From: Pirellulales bacterium
GTDB taxonomy: Bacteria; Planctomycetota; Planctomycetia; Pirellulales; Lacipirellulaceae
DNA: 64,000 nt
Assembly: GCA_019636345.1 (NCBI GenBank)
Contig: JAHBXQ010000012.1
Coordinates: 1 to 64,000, forward strand
Direction of reading: 5' to 3'
Shown piece after piece: positions 55,749-64,000 of this stretch. Position numbers and translations under genes: made by a program. The notes beneath the pieces are model-generated. The model was not told the origin of the DNA. It saw only the letters and a program-made list of their open reading frames with translations, and searched no databases. How positions within the stretch are numbered: the stretch's first letter is position 1; each line of letters opens with the position of its first letter.

Positions 55749-55850
55749 GCAGTACCAAGCGATGCAACGGAGCCAAAAATGGCGTTCCGCTTCTTTACTG
55801 AAAGCAAGATCACTCGCGCCATTTTCGCCCGCTGATCGCGGCCGTTAGGG
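55749..55850 (+). other. attC-like integron recombination site 2
   Basis: About 100 bp after the DUF1559 stop, ending in GTTAGGG (55844-55850). The left half has accaagcgatgcaacggag and the right half cgcccgctgatcgcggccgt, the usual paired boxes of attC sites found in planctomycete genomes, and aaaaatggcg pairs with cgccatttt in the middle. The left R'' end is degenerate (gtacc for ctaac), so the site may be weak or inactive. Confidence 0.65.
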
Positions 55851-55891
55851 AATCTGCGATCGCCCACGACTTTCGGACAGCGGCAGGACGT

Positions 55892-56157
55892 GAGGCGAGC
55901 GCCGGGCCGAACCCCACGCCCGCGCCTCACCTCAGGCGCCGAGCATGCGCATCTGCGGGTCGCCATGGCGCACGGCGAATGTCCGTCGTCGGCATTCCGC
56001 CTTGCGTCCCGGCGCGGCAATCTCGACGCCGACTTCTTCCAGGCCCGGCAGGGCCGGCAGGTTGTTGCCAGGGCCGCGAGGCCCTGGTGGGCGGTTGAAG
56101 ACAATTCGCAGCCCCGGCCGGGGCGACAGAAGCGCGGCCGTTCTCACGTCGACGCGC
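55892..56157. repeat. About 260-bp direct repeat, copy B
   Basis: Starts gaggcgagcgccggg and runs to tcgacgcgc; second copy of 53548-53807, same orientation. The two copies bracket the low-GC cassette block. From here to the next gene at 56347 nothing coding is seen. Confidence 0.8.
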
Positions 56158-56346
56158 TCGCCGAGGCTGCCTGCGCCGGGCGTCGCTGGCACGTCGCATG
56201 TGCGACGTGTCAAGCGGCCCGATCCGAGGTTCCCGCCCGCGTTCGCTCCCCCCCGATTCTTATAGAAAATGGGCCACCCCTTCGAGTAGAACGGAGTCAG
56301 GCGGCCGCGCTGCACATTCGCCGCAGCGGAAAAGTAGGGGGGCTCT

Positions 56347-56964
56347 ATGAATCAATCAGGACGGCCGCGATTGTTGGCCGACGAGGAACAACGTCGCGCG
56401 GTCTGCGCGCTGGTGTCGGTGGGGGCGGGGATCGGCGCGGCCGCCCGGCATGTCGGGTGCTCGACCTGGACCATCCGCCGCGAGGCGCAGCGCGACGAGG
56501 CGTTCGCTCGGCAACTGCAGGAAGCCGAGACGGCCGCCGAGTTGATGCCGCTGCGGATGATCCGCCGGGCGGCCGAGAACCACTGGCGGGCCGCCGCTTG
56601 GCTGCTCGAGCGGCTGTGCCCCGAGCGGTTCGCCCCGCGACGCCCCGACGCGGTCGCCCCCGGCGAGCTCAAGGCGCTGCTCGACAAAACGGCCGCCATC
56701 CTGGCCGACGAATGCTACGACGAAGCGCAGCGGACGCGCGTCGTCGAGCGGCTGCGGCAGCTGCAGGAGGACCACTTCGGCGAGCGCCGCGCCCGGCAAC
56801 AAGGGCCGCCCGAGCCGCCGTCGGAGATCCAGCAGTTGCTGGATCGGCTTCCCCTGGCGGGGATCGGCGCGGGGTTTTGCTCGTCGGAGCCGAGTTTTGC
56901 AAGCAAAATCGACCCCCTCGAGCTGTCGAGCGCGGCGCCCAACTGCTTGGCGGGAAAGGAGTAA
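56347..56964 (+). CDS. Helix-turn-helix protein resembling a terminase small subunit
   Basis: A 205-residue protein from the ATG at 56347. Residues ~25-65 (GAGIGAAARHVGCSTWTIRR) form a predicted helix-turn-helix. A helical middle follows (WRAAAWLLERLCPERFAPRR), then a C-terminal part with GELKALLDKTAAILADECYD and a Pro-rich tail. The helix-turn-helix with W-LLERxxPERF is a pattern of small phage-terminase-like or transposase-like proteins that are scattered in planctomycete genomes. No capsid or integrase neighbours are present. It is a lone gene next to the repeat block and could be a mobile-element remnant; its function is unknown. Confidence 0.7.
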   Translation: MNQSGRPRLLADEEQRRAVCALVSVGAGIGAAARHVGCSTWTIRREAQRDEAFARQLQEAETAAELMPLRMIRRAAENHWRAAAWLLERLCPERFAPRRPDAVAPGELKALLDKTAAILADECYDEAQRTRVVERLRQLQEDHFGERRARQQGPPEPPSEIQQLLDRLPLAGIGAGFCSSEPSFASKIDPLELSSAAPNCLAGKE

Positions 56965-57095
56965 GAGCAATATCACCCCCCGTGCCGAATGCGGGTTTTG
57001 CACGACGGAGCGTGTTAGTTTTGCTTCGACGCCGTCGCCGAGACGGGGAGCGCGGCTGTGCGCTTGCGGCGCTCGGCCCCGCTGCGCGCCTGCGC

Positions 57096-58646
57096 TCACG
57101 GCGCCTTCGGAGCCGGCAACACGAGATTTCCCGTCGCCAGCGCCCACTCGTTGTACCCCTGGGCCAGTTCGCCGACGCGGGTCGGTTGGTCGGCCGCCAG
57201 GTCGCGCGTTTCGGTGGGGTCGGACTCGACGTCGAACAGTTCCCACTGCTTGGTGAGCGAATCCCAAACGAGTTTCCACTTGCCGCGACGGATGGCGGCG
57301 TTGCCGGCGAATTCCCAGCACAGCTCCGCGGGGGGCTCGCGCCGCTCGCCGCGGAAGATCGGCGCGAGGCTTGCCCCTTCCAGCGGCACGAGATCGCGCC
57401 CGGCGAGTCGCCGGGGATGCTCGCCGCCGGCCAGATCGAGACAGGTCGGCAGCAGGTCGATGACGTGGCCGAGTTGGTCGGTCATCCCCCCCGGCGCGAC
57501 GACCCCCGGCCAGCGGACCACCAGCGGCGTGCGGACGCCTCCTTCGTGCATCCACGATTTGTAGCGACGAAACGGCGCGTTCTGAGCCCAGCCCCACGCC
57601 GGTCCGACCGCCACGTAGTCGTCGACCGGTCCCGGGCGCCGGACCGCCGGGTTGCGCCCGCCGGGCTCCTCCGAGCAGCCGCCGTTGTCGGACAACAGCA
57701 TGACGACGGTCCGGTCGGCGAGTTGCAACGCGTCGAGCTCCTGCAGCAACCGGCCGACGTTCTGATCGAGACTGTCGACCATCGCCGCGTAGACCGCCAT
57801 CCGCAGGTCCTCGAAGTCCTGGTCGGCGGTCTCCCAGGGATACGCCTGCGAGTCGGACTCGGAGAGGGTCCAATGCGGGCCGACGACCCCCAGCTCGCGC
57901 TGCCGTTGGAATCGACGGCGGCGCAGCGCCTCCCACCCGTCGCGGTACGTGCCGCGGTACTTGGCGACGTCGCTCGGCTTGGCGTGGAGCGGGTAGTGGG
58001 GCGCGGTGTAGCAGAGATGGAGGAAGAACGGCTTATCCTCGCCCGCCATCCGGCGCAAGGCGGCGATCGCCTCGTCGGTGAAGGCGTCGGTCGTGTAGTA
58101 GTCGGCGGGGAACTCGGTGATCCGCGTGAAGTTGCGCGCGAAGTAGCGGACCTCGCCCCCCTTGTAAGGCGGGTCGCGCCGTGCGGGATCGAAGTAGTTG
58201 CACGCTCCGTCGAGCAGGCCGTAGAACTCGTCGAACCCGCGATGCGCGGGATGCGTGTCGGGGCCGCGCCCCAGGTGCCACTTGCCCACGAGCGTCGTTT
58301 GGTAGCCGGCGCCCTGCAGCGCTTCGCCGACGGTCGCCATGCTGCGGTCGAGCCGGCCGTGCTCGCGGGACAACAGCCCGGTGACGAGCGAGGCCCGCGT
58401 CGTCGTGCACTTGGCGTTGTTGTAGAACTGCGTGAACCGCAGCCCTTGGGCGGCCAGCCGATCGATGTTCGGCGTCGCGATCTCGCCCCCGTAGCAACCG
58501 AGGTCGGACCACCCCATGTCGTCGCACATCACCAGGACGACGTTCGGGGGCTGCTCGGCCGCAGCGGCGGCGCCGATCAGGAGGACAAGACAAGTCGCGG
58601 CGGGGAGCGCCCCTTGGCGAAGCAGATGCGCAAAAAACGATGACAT
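57096..58646 (-). CDS. Secreted sulfatase
   Basis: A 516-residue arylsulfatase-type enzyme with a signal peptide (LPAATCLVLLIGAAAAA). The metal-binding opening PPNVVLVMCDDMGWSDLGCY (with DD at 42-43) is followed by NAKCTTTRASLVTG, where Cys80 is the residue converted to formylglycine; the third position of the C-x-P-x-R core is Thr instead of Pro or Ala. Later GKWHLG, LSDNGG and GGVRTPLVVRWPG supply the Lys/His and Asp/Asn ligands. It hydrolyses sulfate esters, probably of polysaccharides, outside the cell. Activation needs a formylglycine-generating enzyme not in the window. It belongs with the polysaccharide genes at both sides. Confidence 0.93.
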   Translation of the reverse strand: MSSFFAHLLRQGALPAATCLVLLIGAAAAAEQPPNVVLVMCDDMGWSDLGCYGGEIATPNIDRLAAQGLRFTQFYNNAKCTTTRASLVTGLLSREHGRLDRSMATVGEALQGAGYQTTLVGKWHLGRGPDTHPAHRGFDEFYGLLDGACNYFDPARRDPPYKGGEVRYFARNFTRITEFPADYYTTDAFTDEAIAALRRMAGEDKPFFLHLCYTAPHYPLHAKPSDVAKYRGTYRDGWEALRRRRFQRQRELGVVGPHWTLSESDSQAYPWETADQDFEDLRMAVYAAMVDSLDQNVGRLLQELDALQLADRTVVMLLSDNGGCSEEPGGRNPAVRRPGPVDDYVAVGPAWGWAQNAPFRRYKSWMHEGGVRTPLVVRWPGVVAPGGMTDQLGHVIDLLPTCLDLAGGEHPRRLAGRDLVPLEGASLAPIFRGERREPPAELCWEFAGNAAIRRGKWKLVWDSLTKQWELFDVESDPTETRDLAADQPTRVGELAQGYNEWALATGNLVLPAPKAP

Positions 58647-58774
58647 GAAATCGCCCGGGACGAGACGTTGGGAACAAGCGGCCCCGCGCGGTCGCAGGCG
58701 CCGCGCGAATCAGGACGCCAAAGCGAGCCAGTATAACGCAACTCGCCCGTAGCCGCCCGGCGGGCACTTGCCCC

Positions 58775-61624
58775 TCACTCGCCGCGGCGGCGACGGAGGC
58801 GGGTCGCCATCGTCGCCCCCCACGCGAGCAGCGCCGCGGCCGCCGGCTCCGGCACCGCGGTCGAGGACGCAGTCGAGGACCAAGTCGCCGGCGCTGACGC
58901 CCCGAAGTTGGTCTGCCATGTCGCCAGATCGCCGACCGCGGGGTTGCGCTGCCACGCCAAGAAGTCCGCCCCGTCGACGACGGAGTCGCCGTTGAAATCG
59001 CCGTCGATCCCGGTCGGCGTCACCAGCGCATAGCCGACGCCGTCGTACCACGTGCGGATCGCGGAGCCGGAGAGCGATTGCCAATCGTCGATGAACACGT
59101 CGACGTTCTCTCCCCCGGCGACGGTGCGCCGCCCCAGGTAGGCTCGATAGAGCAGCATCGAGTTGCCCTCCGCGGAGACCGTCTCGATGCTCGTGAACTG
59201 GTCGGCCGTGGCGTGCTGCGACCCGTACCGGCGGAAATCGACGAGGTTGTCGCTCTCCAACCCGGCCAACAGCCGCCAGTCGGCGCTCGCGTTGCTCCAG
59301 AAGTAGGCGAACATGTCGTACGTTCCGTCGGCCAGCCCGCTGAGGGTCGTCTTGAGCATCGGGGCGTTCTCGAAACCGGACTCGCTCGAGGCGAAGACGC
59401 TGCCCCCGTTGCCGACGCCGGTTCGCACGTGCCACAGGTTGTCGTTCGCGCCGGCGTTGCCGTTGGGACCGGTGGCCCCGACGGGCGTCCCGTTCAGTCG
59501 CGTCGTATTCGCCGTGGTCGCGTCGACATACGTGACCAGCCCGAGTTGTTCGTCGTCGCGGTCGACAATGCCGACGATTGCGGCGTTGATGGAATGCGCC
59601 GTCGTGTACGTGCCGCGGAACCACAGGACGGTGGGGGCTCCGCCGTGCGGATCCGGGACGATGGGCCGCAAGTTGTCGACGACGGAATTCTCGGTGACGG
59701 CCGTCCAGGACCAGTTCGCGCCGCCGTCGGCGGTCTTCCCTTTGTAAATTTCGTAAGAGCTGGTGAAGGTCGCGCCGGAAGAATCGCGCGGATCGTACGG
59801 CGTCGAGACGTAGATGGTGCTGGGGTCGCCCGGCACGAGCGCGGCGTTGCCCGTGTAGTCCTGCTCGCTGAGATCGGCGCCGCGATACAGGCGGTTGCCC
59901 ATCCGTGCGACTTCGTGGGCCGCCCACTGCCCGGTCTGTTCGTTCCAGTGCGCGAAGTGCAGGCGATGGTCGATGGGGTTGGTCGTGCTGCCGGCGCTGG
60001 TCGAACCGTCGGGGTTCCACCGCGAAACGTACAGCGCCATCGGATCGCCCGCGGCGTCAAGGTTCATGTCGACCGTCCACAGCCGGTTGTACCCCGCGCC
60101 CAGGGGATCGGCCTGCTGCACGGTCGTAAAGGCGGTGACGTCGGGCACGAACCCCGAGCCCCCGGCCGCCGTGCCGTTGTCAAAGATGTCGGCGTCGATC
60201 AGGTTGCCCGCCATGTCGAATGTTTGCCCGTTCTCGATGTAGCCCGCGTAGATGCTGTTGTTGTAATTGCGAGGATGCGTCTCCGTCGTCGTGAAATAGA
60301 TGCGGTTCACCCCGTTGGAGGCGTATTTCGGATACGCGGAATAGCCCTGCGCCGCGCTTTCGAGCAGTTGCCCGGCCCACTCGACGGTGTTCGTCGCCAT
60401 GTCGTAACGCATGATGTTGGGCATGTTTTGCGACGCGCCGTTCGTCGACAATTGGCCGTAGGAACGCGAAATGTTGTAAACCTGATCCTCGTCCGACAGA
60501 TAGAACAGGTTGTGGTAACTGACGTTGGCGGCGTTGGCGTTGCCGGTCTGATCGGCGCCCGGCACGCCGGTGAACCAGTTGAAGACCTGCTCGGTCGACC
60601 ACGACGTGCTGTCGCCCGGGTTCGTGCTCACCCGCCACCGGCTCCAGCGGTCTCCCAGCCCGCCGTTGTTGCCGTGATTGGCGTACATCGCCAGATAGCG
60701 GCCGTCCGGCAAGACCAGCAGCGCCCCGTTGTTGTGGTCGTCGACCTGGATGTTCTGGCTGGAGATCCCCGACAGGTTCGACAACTGCGTCCGTACTCGG
60801 CGACCTGTTTGCGGATTGAAGTCGACGACATCGACGATCCCTACTCCAGCCTGATACGAGGGCGAAAACCCGACCGAGTTGACCAGCACGCGGCCGTTGT
60901 TAGGATCGACGACGGCCCGCTCGTCGGAATACCACGTCCAGGCCCCGCTGCCGTCGAACTGAATGAGGTTGCCGTGCACGATCCCCGCCGGTTGCAGCGG
61001 AGCGGCGGGGGGCAAGATGCTTGCGCTGACGCTGTCGAAGCTGACGTTGCGGACCGTGCCGAAATTGTTCCACGCCGTCTGCAGCGTCAGCCGCATCGAG
61101 TTCGTCCCGACCGGGATGTCGCCGACGAGCGAAGTCGTCGCCCACGCCCCGGTTCCCGAATTGTCCGAGCTGAACGTGTACGTGTTGCCGAGCGTCGCCC
61201 CCATGCCGTCGAGAAAACTGTAGGCGACGACGGCCGTGTCGTTGGGGTCGTTGTCGTTGTACGCGAACGACACTTGCATCCGCTGGCCCCCTTGATTGAC
61301 GAGCCCGGCATAGGGACTCAGATCGACGATCTGAAACACGCCCATGTTCTGGCTCGTCGGGTAGTCGGGCTCGGGGACCTGTCGATTCGCCGTGAGGTAG
61401 TTGCTCCCCGAGTGCGCGAATGCGACGTCCCCGCCGGACGATGCGTTGGCGATGAACATCGGCCCCAGTCCGGCGACCTGCGTCCACCCCGTCGTCACGG
61501 CGGTTCCCGGCGTGCCGATCTCGAAGCTCGGATTCACGATCGTCGTCACGGGGGTTTGCCCGCGCGCCGCGGTCGTCACGCAGACGAGAGCCGCCGCACC
61601 GGTCGCCAACAGAAAGTGCCGCAT
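58775..61624 (-). CDS. BNR-repeat secreted protein with dockerin-like loop and PEP-CTERM tail
   Basis: About 949 residues from the ATG at 61624, the Met before a signal peptide (LLATGAAALVCVTTAARGQ); the upstream in-frame stretch has no signal. The first ~220 residues look like a beta-sandwich (IVNPSFEIGTPGTA, SFAYNDNDPNDTAVVAYSFL). From ~225 to ~700 the BNR_4-type propeller repeats follow: AWTWYSDERAVVDPNNGRVL, IQVDDHNNGALLVLPDGRYL, MYANHGNNGGLG, YSAYPKYASNGVNRIYFTTT. A further Ig-like region leads to GIDGDFNGDSVVDGADFLAW (dockerin-like calcium loop) and VPEPAAAALLAWGATMATRL as PEP-CTERM tail. Related proteins bind or cleave sulfated polysaccharides such as ulvan, which fits the sulfatase neighbour, but the activity is not proven. 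Confidence 0.88.
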   Translation of the reverse strand: MRHFLLATGAAALVCVTTAARGQTPVTTIVNPSFEIGTPGTAVTTGWTQVAGLGPMFIANASSGGDVAFAHSGSNYLTANRQVPEPDYPTSQNMGVFQIVDLSPYAGLVNQGGQRMQVSFAYNDNDPNDTAVVAYSFLDGMGATLGNTYTFSSDNSGTGAWATTSLVGDIPVGTNSMRLTLQTAWNNFGTVRNVSFDSVSASILPPAAPLQPAGIVHGNLIQFDGSGAWTWYSDERAVVDPNNGRVLVNSVGFSPSYQAGVGIVDVVDFNPQTGRRVRTQLSNLSGISSQNIQVDDHNNGALLVLPDGRYLAMYANHGNNGGLGDRWSRWRVSTNPGDSTSWSTEQVFNWFTGVPGADQTGNANAANVSYHNLFYLSDEDQVYNISRSYGQLSTNGASQNMPNIMRYDMATNTVEWAGQLLESAAQGYSAYPKYASNGVNRIYFTTTETHPRNYNNSIYAGYIENGQTFDMAGNLIDADIFDNGTAAGGSGFVPDVTAFTTVQQADPLGAGYNRLWTVDMNLDAAGDPMALYVSRWNPDGSTSAGSTTNPIDHRLHFAHWNEQTGQWAAHEVARMGNRLYRGADLSEQDYTGNAALVPGDPSTIYVSTPYDPRDSSGATFTSSYEIYKGKTADGGANWSWTAVTENSVVDNLRPIVPDPHGGAPTVLWFRGTYTTAHSINAAIVGIVDRDDEQLGLVTYVDATTANTTRLNGTPVGATGPNGNAGANDNLWHVRTGVGNGGSVFASSESGFENAPMLKTTLSGLADGTYDMFAYFWSNASADWRLLAGLESDNLVDFRRYGSQHATADQFTSIETVSAEGNSMLLYRAYLGRRTVAGGENVDVFIDDWQSLSGSAIRTWYDGVGYALVTPTGIDGDFNGDSVVDGADFLAWQRNPAVGDLATWQTNFGASAPATWSSTASSTAVPEPAAAALLAWGATMATRLRRRRGE

Positions 61625-62261
61625 GGATAGCCTCGGAAGTCGCTGAGCTCTGTACTGCCGCGGCGGCGCCGACGATCGGCGCGGCAGGTTCGCTCCGCCG
61701 CGCATCGCCCGCGTGCCCGCCGGGGACGATGCGGGCAGGCGCCCGAACAAAACCGCCGTCGCCGCTCGCGACCGGCCCTTCTCGCTCGGCGCGATCGCGA
61801 TGCCGACGAGCTGCCGCTCGCCGCATTCGGGACCCGAAGCGACGCCCGAGAGAAGGGGATCGCTTCACTGTAACCTTCCGCCGCAAGCCGCAGTTTCCGT
61901 ACTGCGCACTTCTGTTTCGATATTGCGTCCCGCCGTGCTCGCGGATCACAACATGGCGTATCAACCGCAGCGGCCCGGCGATGCCTCAGGCGGTTGCTCT
62001 GCTGCGCGGAGGCAGTCAGCGTACCCTCTGTTCTGTAAAAGTCCCTGCAGGGGCCGCGTTGGTGCGGGGCGTAGCGACGGCGAGCGTAGCGAGCCGGGCG
62101 AAGTCAGGTTGTCGACGTTCGACGGTCGGGGCCAAGGCGTGTTCATGACCTGTGGCGAACCGGCCTGAGCGGGGCTTGCCGGCGTGCTGGCGACTGGCTC
62201 CCGACGTGCGCGGGGGCTCCTGGAAGGCGCCCTTCGGCGCGGCGCGCGGAGCCGGCCGGCG
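61625..62261. other. Intergenic region without recognised gene
   Basis: A 637-bp gap between the BNR gene start and the hydrolase gene stop, both on the minus strand. No frame shows family motifs. A GC-rich section around 62030-62110 has short repeats of the type gcgtagcgacggcgagcgta, common in planctomycete intergenic DNA. It probably contains the promoter for the BNR gene. Confidence 0.45.
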
Positions 62262-63263
62262 TCACTTTGCTGCGGGGAGCGTCTCGTCCTTCCACTCCGA
62301 CCGAAGGCCGCGCAAGTGATGGTCGAAAAAGCGCCTTGTCATTTGCCGGACCTCGGCGGGGAATCCCTGGCCGTGGCCGGCGCCTTCGATCGTGATCAGC
62401 GTCGACGTCGCTTGAACTTGCCGCAGCGCTTGGTGCAGAAGCTCCGATTGATTGAACGGGACCAACGGATCGCGCGTGCCGTGCACGATCAGAAACGGCG
62501 CGTCGTCGGGCGTGACGTACGTCATGGGATTGGCGGCGGCGACCTTCTCCTTGTTGTCCTGAATGGGACCGCCGATCAGCAGCGCCCCCGGCGCGTCGGG
62601 GCTGTCGTGGTCGAAGCGAGCGCCGGCGAGGGCCGTCCGGTTCATCTGCAGAAAGTCGGTCGGCCCGAAGAGGTCGACCACGCAGGCGACGCGCGAGGCC
62701 GCGTCGACGTGCGGGCCGATCGTTCCTGCCATCGCCTCGACGTCGCCGCTCGTGCCGAGCACCGCGGCGAGGTGTCCTCCGGCCGAGGCGCCGACCACGC
62801 CGATCCGCTGGGGGTCGAGGCGATACTGGGGGGCGTTGGCCCGAAGCCAACGAATTGCGGCCTTGCAGTCGTGAATCTGGGCGGGCCACTTCGCCTCGCC
62901 GCTCAGTCGGTAGCCGATGCTCGCGGCGGCGTACTGCCCCGACTCGGCGTACGGCAGCGCCTGGCGCAGGTCGGTGCGCTTGTCGCCGGCAAGCCAGGCG
63001 CCGCCGTGGATGAACACGACGACGGGCAAGGGGTCGTTCGACTCGCTGCGCGGCAGGAGAAGGTCGAGCTTCTGCCGCGGATTGTCGGTCCCGGCGTAGG
63101 GGACGTCGCCCAGGAACTCGACCGAATCGGGAATCCAACGCGGCTGCGCGACCGGCTCGGCGACCGACTGGGCGACGCCGCGTCCGCCGACGAGCAACAG
63201 CATGCAGACCGCTAGGATCGGAGAACGGCAGAGCACGGCATGGATTCCCGAACAAAGCGACAA
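62262..63263 (-). CDS. Secreted esterase-like alpha/beta hydrolase
   Basis: A 333-residue protein with a signal-like N-terminus (ILAVCMLLLVGGRGVAQ). It has FIHGGAWLAGDKRTDL as the oxyanion HGGAW motif, GVVGASAGGHLAAVLG with nucleophile Ser160, HGTRDPLVP with Asp265 and GAGHGQ with His297, the complete triad of the BD-FAE / esterase group. Substrates are likely acetyl or feruloyl esters on polysaccharides, but this is inferred. It stands alone, followed 314 bp downstream by the next PEP-CTERM gene (opposite end). Start codon choice is uncertain (Met1 or a downstream Met21). Confidence 0.88.
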   Translation of the reverse strand: MSLCSGIHAVLCRSPILAVCMLLLVGGRGVAQSVAEPVAQPRWIPDSVEFLGDVPYAGTDNPRQKLDLLLPRSESNDPLPVVVFIHGGAWLAGDKRTDLRQALPYAESGQYAAASIGYRLSGEAKWPAQIHDCKAAIRWLRANAPQYRLDPQRIGVVGASAGGHLAAVLGTSGDVEAMAGTIGPHVDAASRVACVVDLFGPTDFLQMNRTALAGARFDHDSPDAPGALLIGGPIQDNKEKVAAANPMTYVTPDDAPFLIVHGTRDPLVPFNQSELLHQALRQVQATSTLITIEGAGHGQGFPAEVRQMTRRFFDHHLRGLRSEWKDETLPAAK

Positions 63264-63505
63264 GCCGGACGGGGTCGGCCGCGCGCACTTGGCCGAAACG
63301 GTTCGCCCCCGCCCGTTCTTGATACTTCGAGAGGCCGGCTGTGCCTAGTCCTGCGGTTCGGCGACGGAACCTCGCGCCGTTCGAGCCTGGGCGCCAATGG
63401 CGCGTGCGGGGGATCGTCGTCGAAGCGCCATGGCCCGTTTGCGGAGACGCCGATCCGGCGATGGACGAGCTTTCTTTGAAACGCGCGCCGCTTTGGGCCA
63501 AACGA

Positions 63506-63542
63506 CAAGGGCGGGTCGCCCGTAACGAGCCACCCGCCCTTG
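63506..63542. terminator. Strong hairpin terminator candidate
   Basis: An 11-bp perfect inverted repeat, caagggcgggt (63506-63516) and acccgcccttg (63532-63542), separated by 15 bases. It lies 35 bases past the stop of the minus-strand PEP-CTERM gene and could end that transcript. No T-run follows on the minus strand. Apart from this hairpin, the 314 bp between the hydrolase start (63263) and the PEP-CTERM stop (63578) shows nothing recognisable. Confidence 0.6.
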
Positions 63543-63577
63543 CACCGTGTCAAACTGCAACTTGTCCGGGACGGCGG

Positions 63578-64000
63578 TTACGACCGTCGGCGGAGGCCGG
63601 CGACGGCGCCCAGGAGGCCGAGGCCCGCCAGGACCAAACTGGCCGGTTCGGGGATCGTCACCTGATTGAAGCTCAGGTTGTCGATGCCGTGACGGCCGTT
63701 GGAACCGTAAGTTTCAGCGGTGCGGTTGAAGGTGAGCGTGTAGCTCTGGCCCCCTGCGCCGGTGAAGTTCGGAGCGACCGTGACGGTAGAGCCGTTGACG
63801 AACTCGACGGAATGGCTCCAGACGACGGCGGCGCTGGAGTCGGTCAATTCCAGGTCCCAGTTGGTGGTCCCCGCCGTTTCCCCGGTGTGGCCGAAGTCGA
63901 ATGAGTTGAGGACCACGGCGTAGCCGGCGTCGGCGGCGAAGACGATGGTATGCGTGCCGAAATCAAGCTGGCCGATCCGCGGGATGTTGCCCTGATTGTC
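63578..64000 (-). CDS. PEP-CTERM protein, C-terminal part
   Basis: The frame is open to the end of the window, so at least 140 residues, with the start lying beyond base 64000. The visible part reads like a beta-sandwich (IGQLDFGTHTIVFAADAGYA, VLNSFDFGHTGETAGTTNWD, YTLTFNRTAETYGSNGRHGI) and ends IPEPASLVLAGLGLLGAVAG then LRRRS, a standard PEP-CTERM sorting signal. Such proteins are exported and then processed by an exosortase in the membrane. An internal GTG at 63916 would give a short form, but the upstream coding pattern is continuous, so it is not the start. A secreted structural or adhesive protein is likely. Confidence 0.9.
   Translation of the reverse strand, partial: DNQGNIPRIGQLDFGTHTIVFAADAGYAVVLNSFDFGHTGETAGTTNWDLELTDSSAAVVWSHSVEFVNGSTVTVAPNFTGAGGQSYTLTFNRTAETYGSNGRHGIDNLSFNQVTIPEPASLVLAGLGLLGAVAGLRRRS

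Noticed and set aside
61713-62168. Plus-strand frames in the gap between the BNR and hydrolase genes
   Set aside because: No start with ribosome binding site, no family match and mixed composition.
1-64000. CRISPR arrays, tRNA and rRNA genes
   Set aside because: No regularly spaced repeats, no tRNA cloverleaf with a TTCGA-type arm in context and no rRNA core sequence was seen.

Overview
The window is high-GC (roughly two thirds G+C) bacterial DNA from a planctomycete, most likely a Pirellulales-type member. Several independent signs point there: PEP-CTERM sorting tails joined to dockerin-like calcium repeats (22699-23895, 58775-61624, 63578-64000), a DUF1559 prepilin-like protein (54746-55741), a TIGR03790 protein, a secreted sulfatase, an ECF sigma / Ser-Thr kinase operon, and Hen1. 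No rRNA, tRNA or CRISPR array was found.

Layout. 1-145 is the start of hen1 (RNA 3'-end methyltransferase, cut by the window edge), preceded by a decayed AAA-ATPase gene. 769-2742 is a protein with an ST7/TPR-like C-terminal half. 2929-7447 is a three-gene ABC export operon (ATPase, double-FtsX permease, HlyD-type adaptor). 7558-16878 holds a TIGR03790 protein, a 1486-residue TPR membrane protein, a very acidic repeat protein and a small lipoprotein. 16985-22314 is a TolC-type outer-membrane protein and a DUF11-repeat protein. 22699-25311 is a secreted hydrolase-like PEP-CTERM protein and a GH28 polygalacturonase-like enzyme. 25525-28438 is a FixL-like PAS histidine kinase, a stand-alone cyclic-nucleotide-binding domain protein and a PhaR-type polyhydroxyalkanoate regulator.

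28513-37298 is the energy-metabolism core: pyruvate:ferredoxin oxidoreductase coupled to a dihydroorotate-dehydrogenase-like flavoprotein, then a sodium-pumping decarboxylase operon (carboxyltransferase, biotin carrier, gamma-like and beta subunits) led by dodecin. This implies fermentative or low-oxygen metabolism with a sodium-motive force, which fits the putative oxygen-sensing kinase nearby. 37689-45287 carries membrane functions: an OprP-type porin, an RND/MMPL exporter, a DedA-like protein and a Kef-type antiporter. 45594-48492 is an NtrB/NtrC-type two-component pair, and 48730-53446 an overlapping ECF sigma / Ser-Thr kinase / membrane protein operon.

The accessory segment is 53450-56340. 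It has lower-GC genes, two hairpin sites that look like integron attC recombination sites (54285-54377, 55749-55850), a small membrane protein gene and a DUF1559 gene placed as cassettes, a lipoprotein gene cut by an inverted-repeat element, and two kinds of direct repeat, one of about 260 bp flanking the whole block. No integron integrase is visible, so it resembles a cluster of attC sites lacking integrase. Elsewhere three copies of a MITE-like palindromic repeat (22.5, 43.1, 45.4 kb) and a perfect 29-bp inverted repeat (19.84 kb) sit between genes.

The right end (56347-64000) holds a helix-turn-helix protein, a sulfatase, a large BNR-repeat PEP-CTERM protein, an esterase-like alpha/beta hydrolase and the C-terminal part of another PEP-CTERM protein: a polysaccharide-degradation and cell-surface neighbourhood.
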